Source: Metallyticus violacea
Taxonomy: Eukaryota > Arthropoda > Insecta > Mantodea > Metallyticidae
Direction of reading: 5' to 3'
Assembly (NCBI GenBank): GCA_030762175.1
Contig: CM060831.1
Coordinates: 80,011,001 to 80,075,000 of the forward strand
Length of the DNA stretch: 64,000 bases
Shown piece by piece: positions 24,701-33,929 of this stretch. Under the pieces are notes generated by a model that saw only the letters and a program-made list of their open reading frames with translations, did no database searches and was not told where the DNA came from. Each line of letters begins with the position of its first letter. Positions within the stretch are counted from its first letter, which is position 1. The translations under genes were made by a program, and so were the position numbers.

Positions 24701-27700
24701 CAACACCTAGAATCTATGGCCTACCAAAAATACATAAGCCTGGCAGTAAAATGAGACCTATTGTAGATACAATAAATTCAGACCACATACATTGTAGCCA
24801 ATTGCCTTTTAAAAAAATTTAATATTTTACCAAAATATAAAAGAACTCATCAAATAAAAGCTAATATAATGGACTGGCTAACTGATTGATTAATTGACCA
24901 TTTGAGTGATTGTGGAGTCTAGAATTGCTTTTCCAAAACTATCTTATTTCCTATTCTTTCTTGCAGCTTAATAAATTGAGTTCTTATAACAAATTATTTA
25001 TGAGGAAGTCACTCAAATTTCACTAGTTTTGTTCCACTTACTTGGACATGTTTCAAAGGCAAATTTTCTTCATCATCAGCACAGTTCCATTGTCAGCTTT
25101 CCAGCATGATATTATTTTTCCTCATAAATAATTTGTTATATGATACTATATTTCACTGTGAAAATCCCAAACTATTCAAATTTAAATTGAGTTCTGTTTG
25201 TTTGTGTATGCATATTTTGAGCATCAGCAAATTGATTAAACAGTTTACTTTAATCTGTGTATAGGTTTGAATCCTGTTGGCCAGCCTTTCGTGACACTAA
25301 TGGAATAGCCTTTGTGTACAATCCATCATCCCCAGAGCATGCTCGGGAGTTAGAGTTACTGTACAATTATTTTGTCACACAAACAGGACTGAGTCCCAGA
25401 AATTGTATTGTACTTGCCAACCAGAAGCAAGCAGCAGATAAGGATTTAAAATATGGATCGAAACTATGTATGTGGATTAATTAAAATGCATGCATAAAAT
25501 ATGTTGATACACATTATATTTTTTACTCTGCCATGATAAATCATATTTTCTTTATAAAGTTTAAGTTATATTAAAGTCAAATATAAATCTTTATAGATGT
25601 CCAGAAAAATGCAATTGTGAAAAAATTATAATGAAGATGGTAAATGCTTTCAGAGGTGTCTGCATTAGTTTCTTTCTGCATTAAAGTTATAAAAAAAGAG
25701 CAAGGTAATATGACAAATTATTGTTACGAAATCACTCAAATTTCACATTTTGTTCCACTTACTTGGACATGTTTCAAAGGTGATTGCTCCATCTTCAGCT
25801 TGGTCCTACTGAAGAGCAAGGTAGATCATTTTGTTACCCCTGTAACTAGGTTAATCAAAATATGAAGCCAAAAGTAATTTGAAAAATAGCACTGGATAAG
25901 ACAAAACAATTTTTGTGTAAAATTCTCATGTAACAGCTATTATTTGAAAAGCAATTGATATTAGAAAACTAATACTTCTGTTCTAACTTCAAATCCTAGT
26001 TCAAGATATTTAACATAATGTGCCATCTGCTTATAAAAAATATAAACAATGAAATTGTTCTGTGATTCACTTATGTCAGTGTATCCTTGATTTTTAAATG
26101 TGTGTGTGTATATATATATATTTTCTTTTTACCAAGCTGTATTGCAAAATATCCTTTGAAGTTTTGGAAAATAGTACCCTGATTCCAAAAACAGATCATT
26201 ACAAAATTAAGGTCCACAACCTATCTTTAGCCAGAATATATGGCCTTCCTAAGATCCACAAACCTGGAAGAAGTAGGAGGCCAATTATTAACAACGTAAA
26301 TACTCTGATCTGCCATTTAGCAAACTGGTCATTATTACAGTTCCATTCATTACCAAAATTTGATAGTCTAAGTTTAAAAAACTCCATGGACCTCATCAAT
26401 AAAATTAAAGATAAAAGATTATCACTGAATGACATAATGGTTACTTTTGATGTCAAAACACTGTTTCCCAGCATATCACTGAATAAATTATTAGTTTTCT
26501 AAGAAAATGTTTACAATCTACCAATCTAATAGGAGAACACATCAAAGAATACATTGAATTCACTAAGTTGTGCATAAATCAAGCATTTTTTATATTTGAG
26601 GAAAATTCTTTAAACAGAAAGCAGGACTTACAATGGGCAGTCCATTATTACCTTTCTTAGCGGACTTATTCATGAGCTATTTTGAGGTGCACATCACTAA
26701 AGCTTTCCCCATATTTTTAAGGTTTGGAACAGATGTGTAGACGATGCATTTGCTATTATAAACAAAAAGCATGTGGAAGATGCACTAAACCTTTAAACCT
26801 GCAAGTTTAACCTTCAATTAAATTCACTGTCAAAACAGAAAGATGTAATATGTTGCCATTTTTTGATCTAAGATAATTAAATGTAATAATAAACTTGAAT
26901 TTGGCATCTATAAAAAGACACACATACAGACAATTATATCAGAGTCCATGGTTTCAATTTAAGATCACATAAGGAAGCAGCATTAAACAGCATGATATAC
27001 AGATTAATAAATATACCACTGAGCAAAGAAGAATACAAGAATGAATATCTACACATAATAGAAGCAGTAAAATCTAATGGATTCAACAAACAGATGATTA
27101 ACCAAAAAATTAAAAGATTCCAGAAACAAAAAAGAATTAAACAAATAACAACTTTGATTTATCATGGGAAAAAACAATTTAAAAGTTCACTTACCACCCA
27201 TCGGCCAGTAAGAAATTTCAAAAAATTTTCAAGCAGTACATCATCTTAGCACCTCAAAACCGATACAGCGTAAAAGATTTATTGAAATTAAACAAAACAG
27301 ATTTTAGACCCAAAGCGAAAAAATCTTTTATTTACCAAATTAATTGTAGGGATTGTGAAAAAAATCTACATAGGGAAGACAAAGAGAAATATAGTTGGAG
27401 AAACATTTGTTACAAACAAACAGATAAATCAGCTGTGACAGCACTTTTTTGGAATGAAAGCCATGAAATAGAAAAAAGCTTCACGTTATTAAAAACTGTT
27501 TAACCACCAAAAGAACTAAACATATGGGAAAGGATTTGTATAAAAAAATCATGAGTATAACCTTATGAATTTTGACATCCCGGAAGCAGACAGCACTCGA
27601 CCACCAGAGTAAACCTGGATACCTACCTACCCAGCGTCTAGGAATGATCGAACAGCCATTTAACAGCTGATGATGTGGACGATAGTTCCATGAAACATAC

Positions 27701-30700
27701 ATCCTGAGTAAATCTCATGTAAGTGAAACCATAAAGAGCGTTCTAAATATCCAACTCAGAAGAAATTATCAATCTTTCACTGCTGACATTTGTTTTGTCA
27801 AATTTTAAAACTTCTTAGCTGAAGTGCTGTGGTCTATGTTTTCTTCAAATCCAAAGTTTTTGTTGACTACTGTGATCATCTCAGATGTTATTGCAGGTGA
27901 AGTAATACACTCCTTTGCTCGCCCCCCTTCCCAAAAATCAATGTTCTCTTTTCATTGTCAAATTTTTACTTTTTTGCTTCATTACAATAGAGTACAATAC
28001 TGGCACAGTTTGTTTGTTTGATACTTCAGTGAAATGAAAAAGAAGTTTGAAAGATCTGAACAAGAGTTTTGCAGTCCTCCATATACTTCCAGGTCTGATT
28101 CAGACAGCTTACTCTTCCATTGTAAGAACATATGACTTCAGCAAGGCCAACATTTAACACGCCTTCCAATTCCAGGGTATAAAGTTAACCATCTAGTTCC
28201 TTTGAGTTGCAATGAATTTTCTTATTCTACACCCAGCAACTAAAAGTATTAACTATGATTCCTACATTCTTTTAGAGAGAAATAGGTAAATATCTTCATT
28301 ACCAAGATACCCATGCCAGTCTGAATTGATGAGCAAGTTTCTTGATGCAATTATGCAATGTGGGTGAAGCAATGAGCTGATTCACTTTTTGAATATATTG
28401 GCTTAAGCTATTAATAACAGGGAATGTATTTGTTGAAGTTGACATTGTTATCTTCAGAGCTATCTTTAATTTGTTTAGATACTCAGGTGTTTGGATCTCT
28501 GTAAAAAATCAAATACTTTGTTTCCTAAATCATAGTTGGTGTCCATTATCATAGCACAATTGGGAAGAGCTTAACATTTCTATAATTGGTAACTGTATTT
28601 GCGACAGATTAAAATGAATGGAGTAAAAGTGTCTTTCAACCATGCAGGTATTTTACTTTTTACTTATTTATTTTATCTTTTAACAGAACCTGGTCTTAAG
28701 ATTTCAGTCATAATTGCATTTGATTTTGTACAGTCACAAGACATTTTCTTTGCAATGTCATAGAATAATTTAACTAGACAGCACATTATAATCAAGAGAT
28801 GTATATATGCTATATATATTTTCTTGAACTTAGTTTCCATGATTTTGTTTGCATTGGTTTCTGTAGTGATTATGAAAGAAGGAAATAACTTAAAATTCTG
28901 CACAGTAAAATCTATATTAGTACCAGGTTATATATAGAGAGCAAAAAGCAAATTAACAAAAAATTATTACAAATTACTGTTCATGAGCCCAGATCCAGCC
29001 TAGGAATTGGAATAAGAAAACTTGAGAACTAGATGGAGAAGCAAAAACCAATATATTGTACACTTTTATCAGACATGAAATATATACAAAAATAATCTCA
29101 TAGTAAAACCATTCTTTTAAGTGAGAAATGATATGCTAAGAAAAGGGATTAGCTCATATTCGCTATAAGCTTTCTTATGGGACGTATATCCTTAAATGTG
29201 ATAAATATATGTGAAACCTGGTTTACATCAAAATTTAAAAAAAGGTTTTAAAACCAATAGTAATGTATCATGTGATCAGTTTTGTTTTCCCCCAGAGATT
29301 TGCCTGTGAGTGAGTGCGTCACTCATTAGTCAGTTTTAGCTGACTAACCGGATCTTGGTGATTAGTGGGAGGGAAAAACAATAAAGTAAACCAACCATAC
29401 AACAATACACAAAGTAATTTAAGAGGCTCTTCATTTACCATATTATCAAATAAGTTGTTCAACCTTCTCATCTTTATTCTCCACACATTTTGGACATCTC
29501 TTTAGAAAATTATTCATCATTTGCTGTAATTCATTTTCGGTAATCCAGAAAATATTCTGACAAATATTATCTTTGGTTTCTTGTATGGTATGCGGGTTTA
29601 TCTGTACACTGCATTTTTAATTTACCCCAGAGATAATAGTTGCAGGCTGTTAAATCTGGGGACAAAGGAGGCTGCAAATCCCTAATAATAATTCTGCCTT
29701 GTGAAAACACATTGTGAATTGCTCTCCTGAAATTATTTGGAGTGTAAGCAGTGGCAGAGGCCTGTAGAAAAAATGCATGAGCTCCCTGTTGGTTAATTCT
29801 TTGAAAAAAGAGGTATATAGTATTCACATAAGTAACAGAATAAACTGCATGTTCAAAAAAATTACTCTTATTAGTCTTTCACTACTGAGTTAACACACAT
29901 GAATCATACAGAAAGACATACTGTCATTATAAACACATGAGGCATAATACACTTTATACAACTGTCAAGTTAAGAAATGAACAACACAATGCATTTAAAT
30001 GTACTTATGAGGCTGTTGACAATGAAGTAGTACATATATAAACAATGTAATAAAATTTGTTCACACTAACACATATTCACTTACATGAAAGCTGGACATA
30101 TGTTTCAGGAGCGATCCCTCCCAAAACATATGTTCAGTTTTTATGTAAGTGACTGGAGTTAATGTGAACAAATTTTATTACTTTGTTTATAAACACACAT
30201 CTTCGGGAACAGCTGCGCTACAACTGACAGTCAGCAAGATATACAGGTAAGCAAGCAGATTTTCTGTGCCCTCCATGGCATAGCAAACAAGTGAGGGCTT
30301 GTTCATAGAAAAACCCTCATACTGCAGGGGAAAGCATCACTGATTGCACCGTACATTCTTATAATTCTAGAAATAAAAATTTGTAATCTAACAATATTAA
30401 TGCAAACACAAACATAGATATAGACAGCTTTGCCTATTCTGATACCTTTTTATAATAGACATAATTGAACATACAGAAAATAACAAAGAACTGTACTTTA
30501 AAAAAATGCTGAATTACTTAAAATGTGAAAATTATGCTTTAGAGATATAAAGTCTTTATTTTATGCTTTTTACCATAATGGTTTCTGCAGTTGTCAGGAA
30601 AATATTGAAACTACCGACATATATTGTTTAGAGGACTCTTCTTTTAGATTTGAGGTTCTTTATTGTGCCGTAAATGTATGACACAGGACCCATGGCTTTA

Positions 30701-31596
30701 CTTCCCTTCCAAAGGAAGCCATACTTAGGATTTTGACACCCTAAAAAAATCCATCGATCCTGGCAGGGTTTGAACCCACGATCTTGGGTTTAGAAGGCAT
30801 GGTTACCACTACACCACCAGGACCGACTTATCACTGTACCATGTTAAAAATATATTTGTGTACATTTTGGTTTATAAGCACAATGATTTTAGAAAAACCC
30901 TTATTTTTTTTCCTTCCAAGTATTACAATCTTTAATAAATGTTCAATATCATGAGCTTTTTATTATATGTTTTTCAAACTTGAAAGTGGTTAATTGCCCT
31001 ATTTTGGTAAATCTTTATTTTCTCATGAGTTATTAATCTATGCTTATTAAGCTGAAATTCACTCCTAAAGAGCTGCACCACGCCATGAATTGAATGGGAT
31101 GCTGATGACCTGAGATGTTAAAGAGCATCCATAAATAAATAAAAAAGTACACTGATAAATTATCTGTTTATACTTCTCCATTTTGTATAACATAGACAAT
31201 AATCCCATAAGATTTTCATATCAGATAATTTATGCATTTGAAAGTTCTTGAAAGGTATGTAGGATAATTAAATTTGGCAAAAGAAATTAAGGATGGATTG
31301 CTCAAAAGAGCTCCATTGAGGCATCTTATTATTTCATTGTTTTTTGAAATGTCTATTCAGAATTTATGTTCTAGCATTTCTTTGATATCAGAGAAGTGAT
31401 TCATTGTATATGCTAATGGACTTTGATATTTTCAGCAAATACTTTTGTAAGGATAATGCATGTGGCTGTCAACATGGAAGAGAGTGGTAATCGTTTACAA
31501 GCAGACTTCAGCAGTTATCTGGAGACAGTGATATCTGGACTGCGAGATAGATCAGAACAAGAAGAACTTAATATAATAAATAATCAATCTATGTAA
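9743..31596 (+). CDS. IFT22: IFT22 / RABL5 gene span (four exons, 191 aa)
   Basis: Encodes intraflagellar transport protein 22, a Rab-like small GTPase of the IFT-B complex that moves along ciliary axonemes. The exons 9743-9781, 24291-24463, 25265-25467 and 31436-31596 join in phase to 191 residues; the vertebrate protein has about 185. What can be seen: the P-loop GPCASGKT at residues 10-17, switch I region DYRPTQGVRILEFE at 33-46, the G3 motif WDVSG at 64-68, and FESCWP at 72-77, which is diagnostic for this family. The usual G4 NKxD is replaced by ANQK near 122-125, as in other IFT22 proteins, and there are no C-terminal prenylation cysteines. The start has an AAAATG context. Introns of 14.5, 0.8 and 6.0 kb are filled with transposons. 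Two X-boxes upstream suggest RFX control. Identity is strong, and the exon joins rest on consensus splice sites plus phase. Confidence 0.93.
10076..10735. repeat. Inverted pair of a short dispersed repeat
   Basis: CTGGAATAAAGTGCAGTA followed by 'ATTCAAA' at 10707-10733 recurs as its reverse complement at 10146-10178, with weaker similarity extending on both sides. The two copies face each other across a SINE fragment. Family unknown. Confidence 0.5.
10440..10628 (+). mobile_element. SINE family A with internal deletion
   Basis: The diverged tRNA-like head (CGCGGGTTCCATCC) and ATTTTTTCGGGCGTAAAAAT are present. The central ~60 bp (GTATGGCTTCC..GTACATTTGCAG) are deleted, and the 3' part stops near GGGACGCTGCTGAT. 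Confidence 0.8.
11830..12255 (-). mobile_element. Penelope-like element, 3' end (endonuclease tail and terminal repeat)
   Basis: Read on the - strand from 12255, the frame gives a GIY-YIG-type IYVGKTKRN motif, then the conserved tail ending in 'KELNMWERIY'. It is followed by an untranslated region and a hammerhead-like motif at 11903-11960. Stops and frameshifts disrupt it. It abuts a + strand Penelope fragment at 12256, giving a head-to-head junction. Confidence 0.75.
11903..11960 (-). ncRNA. Hammerhead ribozyme-like motif (best-preserved copy)
   Basis: On the - strand: CTGAGGA (11950-11944), a 17-nt hairpin (11943-11927), GAAAC (11926-11922), the loop AT, then GTC (11919-11917) as the expected cleavage triplet. 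Stem I can form between CATTTAACAG before the core and CTGAGTAAATC after it, with an internal mismatch. Stem III has only two base pairs (A-U and C-G), as known for Penelope-type hammerheads. One extra T lies between the core and stem II compared with the textbook motif. Activity is not shown. Confidence 0.65.
12256..12612 (+). mobile_element. Penelope-like element, N-terminal RT fragment
   Basis: The frame at 12241-12453 contains IKADKGNKIVILDEDYK followed by LKSEEF, the conserved start of Penelope reverse transcriptases. A shifted continuation reads LARIYG, then the position of a proline-rich motif that is partly deleted. It is truncated near 12612. The copies at 26140 and 33930 align with it. 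Confidence 0.8.
12818..12895. repeat. Tandem duplication of 39 bp
   Basis: Two adjacent units (12818-12856 and 12857-12895), each ACAATATCCCCTGAGC..TTTGGCC..TTCATCTAT, differing at two bases. A recent local duplication. Confidence 0.9.
14394..15250 (-). mobile_element. Mariner-like element with near-complete ends, internally deleted
   Basis: Terminal inverted repeats: GAGTGCGAAAAAAAT leading to ACACTTC on the left, and GTGTGTATACATTTTTGGCA on the right. On the - strand, 15034-14765 encodes a transposase N-terminus (VQRQWRRVYRTEPPMRV). A second frame, 14798-14523, encodes the C-terminal part, where SPNLTLLDFYLWGNLKG corresponds to the conserved SPDLTPLDFYLWG. The intervening DDE core is missing and the two frames overlap out of phase. 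This is a non-autonomous derivative; the paralogous copy is at 6138-6836. Confidence 0.85.
15360..16945 (+). mobile_element. LINE retrotransposon fragment with RT and RNase H (degenerate)
   Basis: The frame at 15383 contains MKGCPQGGTLSSLLWSLVVD, the RT motif of I/Jockey-group non-LTR elements. The catalytic YADD is changed to YVND. A later frame (16047-16277) contains WFADGSS, the start of an RNase H domain. The frame at 16671-16928 matches the usual C-terminal region with C-x2-C (ICRLCKQDEES). Several stops and frameshifts separate these pieces; the 5' half (ORF1, endonuclease) is absent. A dead copy inside IFT22 intron 1. Confidence 0.85.
17470..18010 (-). mobile_element. hAT-like transposase fragment
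   Basis: The frame at 17958-17746 on the - strand ends in DKYFSLIVDESTNV, the 'F(S)xxxDEST' signature of hAT-type transposases of the DUF4371/ZMYM6-like kind. The surrounding sequence continues the family in broken frames. No zinc finger or C-terminal dimerisation domain is visible here. Confidence 0.6.
18057..18550. repeat. Large palindrome built on Penelope terminal sequence
   Basis: The left arm (18057-about 18316) and right arm (about 18320-18550) are inverted copies. The shared sequence includes TTCACTGTGCAAGTTCCAAT, GAACTACACACTCTTAAAGC and TTCACTTACTTTTCAT, all of which occur at Penelope ends elsewhere in the window. The left arm has an additional 30-bp tandem duplication (18257-18286, 18287-18316). 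No coding sequence lies within. Confidence 0.9.
18551..18625. repeat. Third copy of the Penelope terminal segment
   Basis: Directly after the palindrome, AAAAGTAAGTGAAGCTTTAA to ATACAATGATATCAATTAA repeats the sequence found at 18320-18385 in the same direction. Confidence 0.85.
19058..19335 (-). mobile_element. Full-length SINE family B
   Basis: Inverted copy running from GTTTAACATTG (3' end) through CATTTGCCATTTATGAGGAC to the tRNA-like head near CAACCTCAGCCACTCATGG. Confidence 0.85.
20260..20720 (+). mobile_element. Penelope-like element, endonuclease C-terminus
   Basis: TYIGKTKRS near 20290 is the GIY-YIG motif. A frameshifted continuation (20333-20566) reads LDKSTVAHHFWRDKC and LLKFVDRPGNMR, the conserved tail. 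A hammerhead-like motif follows at 20608-20655. It is 5' truncated. Confidence 0.8.
20608..20655 (+). ncRNA. Hammerhead-like motif, decayed cleavage site
   Basis: CTGATGA, then a strong stem II (CAGGC-AAAA-GCCTG), then GAAA. The following bases (TATTTTC) do not give the GTC triplet, so this copy is probably inactive. Stem II is the most convincing in the window. Confidence 0.5.
20830..22640 (-). mobile_element. Penelope-like element, RT to endonuclease (longest copy)
   Basis: On the - strand, from 22640: an N-terminal segment (NIEEYIGEIDLAIHHLNEVE), the reverse transcriptase motif WYRYVDDIFA at about 21823-21793 with the catalytic YVDD intact, a linker, then CADCD followed by RYIGKMKRN near 21230 (zinc-finger-like C-x2-C next to the GIY-YIG YIG). 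Several stops and frameshifts show it is dead. Its 5' end abuts a + strand copy at 22641. Confidence 0.85.
22641..23180 (+). mobile_element. Penelope-like element, 3' part, head-to-head with 20830-22640
   Basis: HNKIQQHIQRTW, then NGIYEIK and a degenerate YIRKM endonuclease motif near 22770, then a tail with a hammerhead-like motif at 23085-23135. The sequence is the same subfamily as the - strand neighbour, so 20830-23180 forms a long inverted repeat with a full copy on one side and a truncated copy on the other. Confidence 0.75.
23085..23135 (+). ncRNA. Hammerhead-like motif
   Basis: TTGATGA (first core base changed from C), a hairpin with stem GAAGC/GCTTC and loop TAGT, then GAAAC-AT-GTC. 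The cleavage triplet is intact but the core substitution would be expected to weaken it. Confidence 0.5.
23656..23870 (+). mobile_element. SINE family B
   Basis: GTGGCCAAGGTTGCTAAGGC head, GGTTTGAATCC B box, and the body through CTCATAAATGGCAAATG. Ends in an A-rich run near 23860. Confidence 0.85.
24291..24463 (+). CDS. IFT22: IFT22 exon 2 (residues 14-71)
   Basis: Starts SGKTTIANFLSE, completing the P-loop after a clear TTTTTTTACAG acceptor, and ends CAC AA|GTAAGT, splitting Lys71. It contains switch I and the DxxG motif (WDVSGD). Confidence 0.95.
24665..24890 (+). mobile_element. Penelope-like element, RT fragment
   Basis: RIYGLPKIHKPG, then MRPIVDTINS, is the conserved RT motif of Penelope elements. 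The fragment soon degenerates. It lies within IFT22 intron 2. Confidence 0.75.
25031..25090 (-). ncRNA. Hammerhead-like motif at Penelope terminus
   Basis: On the - strand: CTGATGA, a hairpin with a weak AT-rich stem, GAAAC-AT-GTC, then CAAGTAAGTGGAAC. The sequences around it (TTTCACTGTGAAAATCCC; ATAACAAATTATTTATGAGG in both orientations) mark a solo Penelope end with inverted flanks. Confidence 0.55.
25265..25467 (+). CDS. IFT22: IFT22 exon 3 (residues 71-139)
   Basis: Begins G|TTT GAA TCC, giving K-FESCWPAF, and ends CTA T|GTATGT, splitting Ser139. It encodes the G4-equivalent region VLANQKQAADKD. The phase on both sides fits its neighbours. Confidence 0.95.
25753..25806 (-). ncRNA. Hammerhead-like motif at solo Penelope terminus
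   Basis: On the - strand: CTGAAGA, a hairpin with a weak stem, GAAAC-AT-GTC, then CAAGTAAGTGGAAC, nearly identical in the 3' half to 25031-25090. Flanked by AAATCACTCAAATTTCAC as in that copy. Confidence 0.55.
26140..27770 (+). mobile_element. Penelope-like element, RT and GIY-YIG, 5' truncated
   Basis: The frame at 26098-26502 reads LARIYGLPKIHKPG, then RPIINNVNT and VTFDVKTLFPSI, conserved RT blocks. The catalytic block is RCVDDAFAI near 26727-26757 (YVDD changed to CVDD). Then LKSEEF-type linker remnants, and the endonuclease near 27340: NCRDC followed in the +1 frame by IYIGKTKRN. The tail ends with a hammerhead-like motif at 27657-27720. Multiple stops and shifts make it non-functional. 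It is in the same orientation as IFT22 and inside intron 3. Confidence 0.88.
27657..27720 (+). ncRNA. Hammerhead-like motif, cleavage triplet altered
   Basis: CTGATGA (27667-27673), an imperfect hairpin, then GAAAC followed by ATACATC instead of ATGTC. Stem I partners ATTTAACAG and CTGAGTAAAT are both intact, the same pair as in the - strand copy at 11903-11960. Probably inactive. Confidence 0.5.
29420..29830 (-). mobile_element. Tc1/mariner-type DDE transposase, C-terminal fragment
   Basis: On the - strand, the frame from 29827 reads RIIIRDLQPPLSPDLTAC followed by NYYLWGKLK; this is the SPDLTPxDFxLWG region of insect DDE transposases. A frameshift near 29580 leads to the family's C-terminal tail (about 29570-29440). 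Upstream domains are absent. Confidence 0.7.
30037..30191. repeat. Imperfect palindrome from Penelope terminus
   Basis: Arms 30037-30086 and 30143-30191 (AACAAATTTTATTACTTTGTT with its complement). The centre holds a hammerhead 3' half on the - strand (GGAGGGATCGCTCCT, GAAAC-ATAT-GTC). The preceding ~35 bp (GGCTGTTGACAATGAAGTAG) recur in diverged form before the palindrome at 37600. Confidence 0.7.
30631..30827 (-). mobile_element. SINE family A, 5' part
   Basis: Includes the complete tRNA-like head (GTGGTAACCATG.. on the - strand) and the body up to the CTTTTAGATTTGAGGTTC region. The 3' third is missing. Confidence 0.85.
31082..31148 (+). mobile_element. SINE family A, 3' end fragment
   Basis: Matches ATGCTGATGACCTGAGATGT followed by TAAAGAGCATCCATAAATAA. 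Only the tail of the element is present. Confidence 0.75.
31436..31596 (+). CDS. IFT22: IFT22 exon 4 (residues 139-191, stop)
   Basis: After ATATTTTCAG, CA completes Ser139 and the frame reads NTFVRIMHVAVNMEESGNRL, then ADFSSYLETVISGL and EQEELNII before TAA. This agrees with the family's C-terminal helix and its acidic end. A possible poly(A) signal, AATAAA, is at 32014-32019. Confidence 0.93.
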
Positions 31597-33010
31597 TGAT
31601 TTTGAGACCATTGTCTGTAACTATTTAATTAATGATTATAAACATCAAAGCAAGAGCTGAATGTACAAAGTCGGCCAAAAAAATTATTTTGATTGTCTTA
31701 AAAAGTGGTTATGCAGTCTGGAAAACTGAATGAATTATGTTCAAATTGAAGTTGATTCATATTATGCTGTATGGCATTTTCATGCATTTTACAAAAATAA
31801 TTCTCATACAACTAGAGTAGGGTTGCCCAATTTTGAAATGCTGATATAAAGACACTTTTCCCAACAGTGAATCAGCCACTATGCAATATTTTAAAGATGT
31901 CATTACGTATTGTATACATTAATTATTATATATCAGTATTATAACTAATCACAAGAAATTGTGTGCTTTGTATATAAATAATACTGACATTTTTTTATGT
32001 GACATAAATGTAAAATAAATCAGAATACTTTGGAAACAAAATTAAAATAACTATAACTATAAGTCCATAATTACATTTACATTTTTTTACGCCATCCATT
32101 ATTTCAGATGATTTGATTTTTTTCAGAATGTCTTTCCTTTTCAGTAAATATGAGTAAAATTATTTGCTTGTGAAAAAATGCTTTAAATTAAATTTTACTA
32201 GTACAGTTTCTCTCATTAGTCCACTGAGCTTTAATGTAAAAAAAAATTTTTTTACTTAGAAGCATTGTGGGCTGATATAGCAAAGAAAAATTATGCAATA
32301 TTCAATATTTTTAATACTGTTCCTTGCTTTAATGGTTTTCAATATAGTGCAACTATTTATTTTGTGTTGTACTTAATTTTGGATCTGCAAATTTCTTTAA
32401 ATTATATTACTAATCAAAACATGCAACATTATTTATTTGCACACTTTTATCAGTTCAATACCTGATGGTGGTTTTCACATTTTCACAAAGAAGGCCACAG
32501 AGTGAGAAATGGTTGTAAACTTTAAACTCAATAGCTGCAAATCAATATCCAACAAATCTGCCCCTGCCAAATGCAGTTATTAAGAATATGGGCTTGATAC
32601 CCTATCGTAATTAATTATAGCTTAAGATTTGTGAAAATTAATACTTTTTTTTAATTTCTAATTATAGAAATAATTTAGTGTTTCACCTTTAAAAAGTTTT
32701 TCTTGCTTTTGCTCTCTGATCGTTTAAATGCCTAGGTGCATATGCATGAGGCATTGTATCTCTTGTGTAACATGTCAAATAATATTTGCTGCAGGTATTT
32801 GAAAAGAAATGTGTGTTATAAACATGTTAATAGCTTCATTTATTGTTTTGTAAACAAAGAATATGTTAAAATTTTTTTAAAAATTGTAAATCTTTAAAAA
32901 AAAGTTTTCATATGGAGCCAACACATTGAAGCTCATGTGAATTGAATCTGTCATCTTAACACTCTTCATGCTTCACTAAGCTAGAACATGTGTTGATAAT
33001 TTGAAGTTTT
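31597..33010. other. IFT22 3' flank / likely 3' UTR, otherwise featureless
   Basis: Very AT-rich. The first clear AATAAA is at 32014; the 3' UTR probably ends shortly after it. Nothing else recognised. Confidence 0.45.
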
Positions 33011-33016
33011 CCAGAC

Positions 33017-33205
33017 ACCGATATTAATAATGGTTTCACAGGAAATCAGCCAGGTGAAGGAAGATCTTATTGTCCTCCAAGCTTTCAGCCATCATGCCTC
33101 TGTGTCCTTCTTTAGGAATCCCTGAAGGCCATTGAGTCAACAAAGCTTGGAAGACAAGACCTTCGTCCAGTTGTTGTCTGTGAAATCAATAATATTGAAT
33201 TTATT
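33017..33205. repeat. Imperfect inverted repeat
   Basis: TGTCCTCCAAGCTTTCAGCC at 33071-33090 pairs with AGCTTGGAAGACAAGACCTT at 33150-33169, and the similarity extends outward (GGTTTCACAG with CTGTGAAATC). Arms of about 65 bp, centre about 60 bp. Possibly another decayed terminal foldback. Confidence 0.55.
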
Positions 33206-33929
33206 TACTAATAATATCTCTACATAACAATTTTCCATTAACTGTCACCGGACCTTGGTCTTTAGCTCATCAGTGATTTATTTATTGGAATTTCCTGAAG
33301 ACTGAGGTCTACATACACACAAAACAAATCACTATTATTTATCAATTTTAGAGTAAACGTTTATGAATATTAACAAATAAACACACATAACTTTCATTAT
33401 AATAATAAATCTAACATCCAATTTATATGAGGACTCATTACAAGCAATCCCCGGGTTATCTGAATAATGAAGCTTACCACTTCTTATATTCCCCTGTTAG
33501 CACTTTTATATCAGTCACACCCTAATTCTCTCATCCTTAATTTCTAATCCATTTCTCTCTTATTTTTCCTAAGTGTTCCCCATCATTTTTTTTTTCTCTT
33601 TGTCCCCACATTAGTCAACATTTTATGGGCAGTAATTTCTCTCTGTAATTTATCCCATTTCATTTCCCATATATCCTCCATCACTTTGAGAGGATGATAT
33701 CAAACTCAAAAGAACTGAAATTCCTTAACTAAGGTATTAACAAATGTGTAGGTTTTTCATGCTATCTGAATGAGATATAATAGATATAGAGCTGGAAATA
33801 GATTTAAACAAAACAGCAAAAATTTTGTTACAAAAACATTAAAGAAAACAGTACAGGAAATTAAAAATAATAACTTTGGTCCAAGATCTTATCAAAAACT
33901 ACAAACACTCTGAATAAAAAGACATAATT

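Larger units (their letters stand above)
24464..25264 (+). other. IFT22 intron 2 (801 bp)
   Basis: Donor GTAAGTT; acceptor TGTGTATAG. It contains a Penelope RT fragment (24665-24890) and a Penelope end with a hammerhead-like motif (25031-25090). Confidence 0.9.
25468..31435 (+). other. IFT22 intron 3 (6.0 kb)
   Basis: Donor GTATGT; acceptor ATATTTTCAG. It contains a long Penelope copy, a DDE transposase relic, an imperfect palindrome and SINE fragments. The stretch 27780-29410 shows nothing I can assign. Confidence 0.88.
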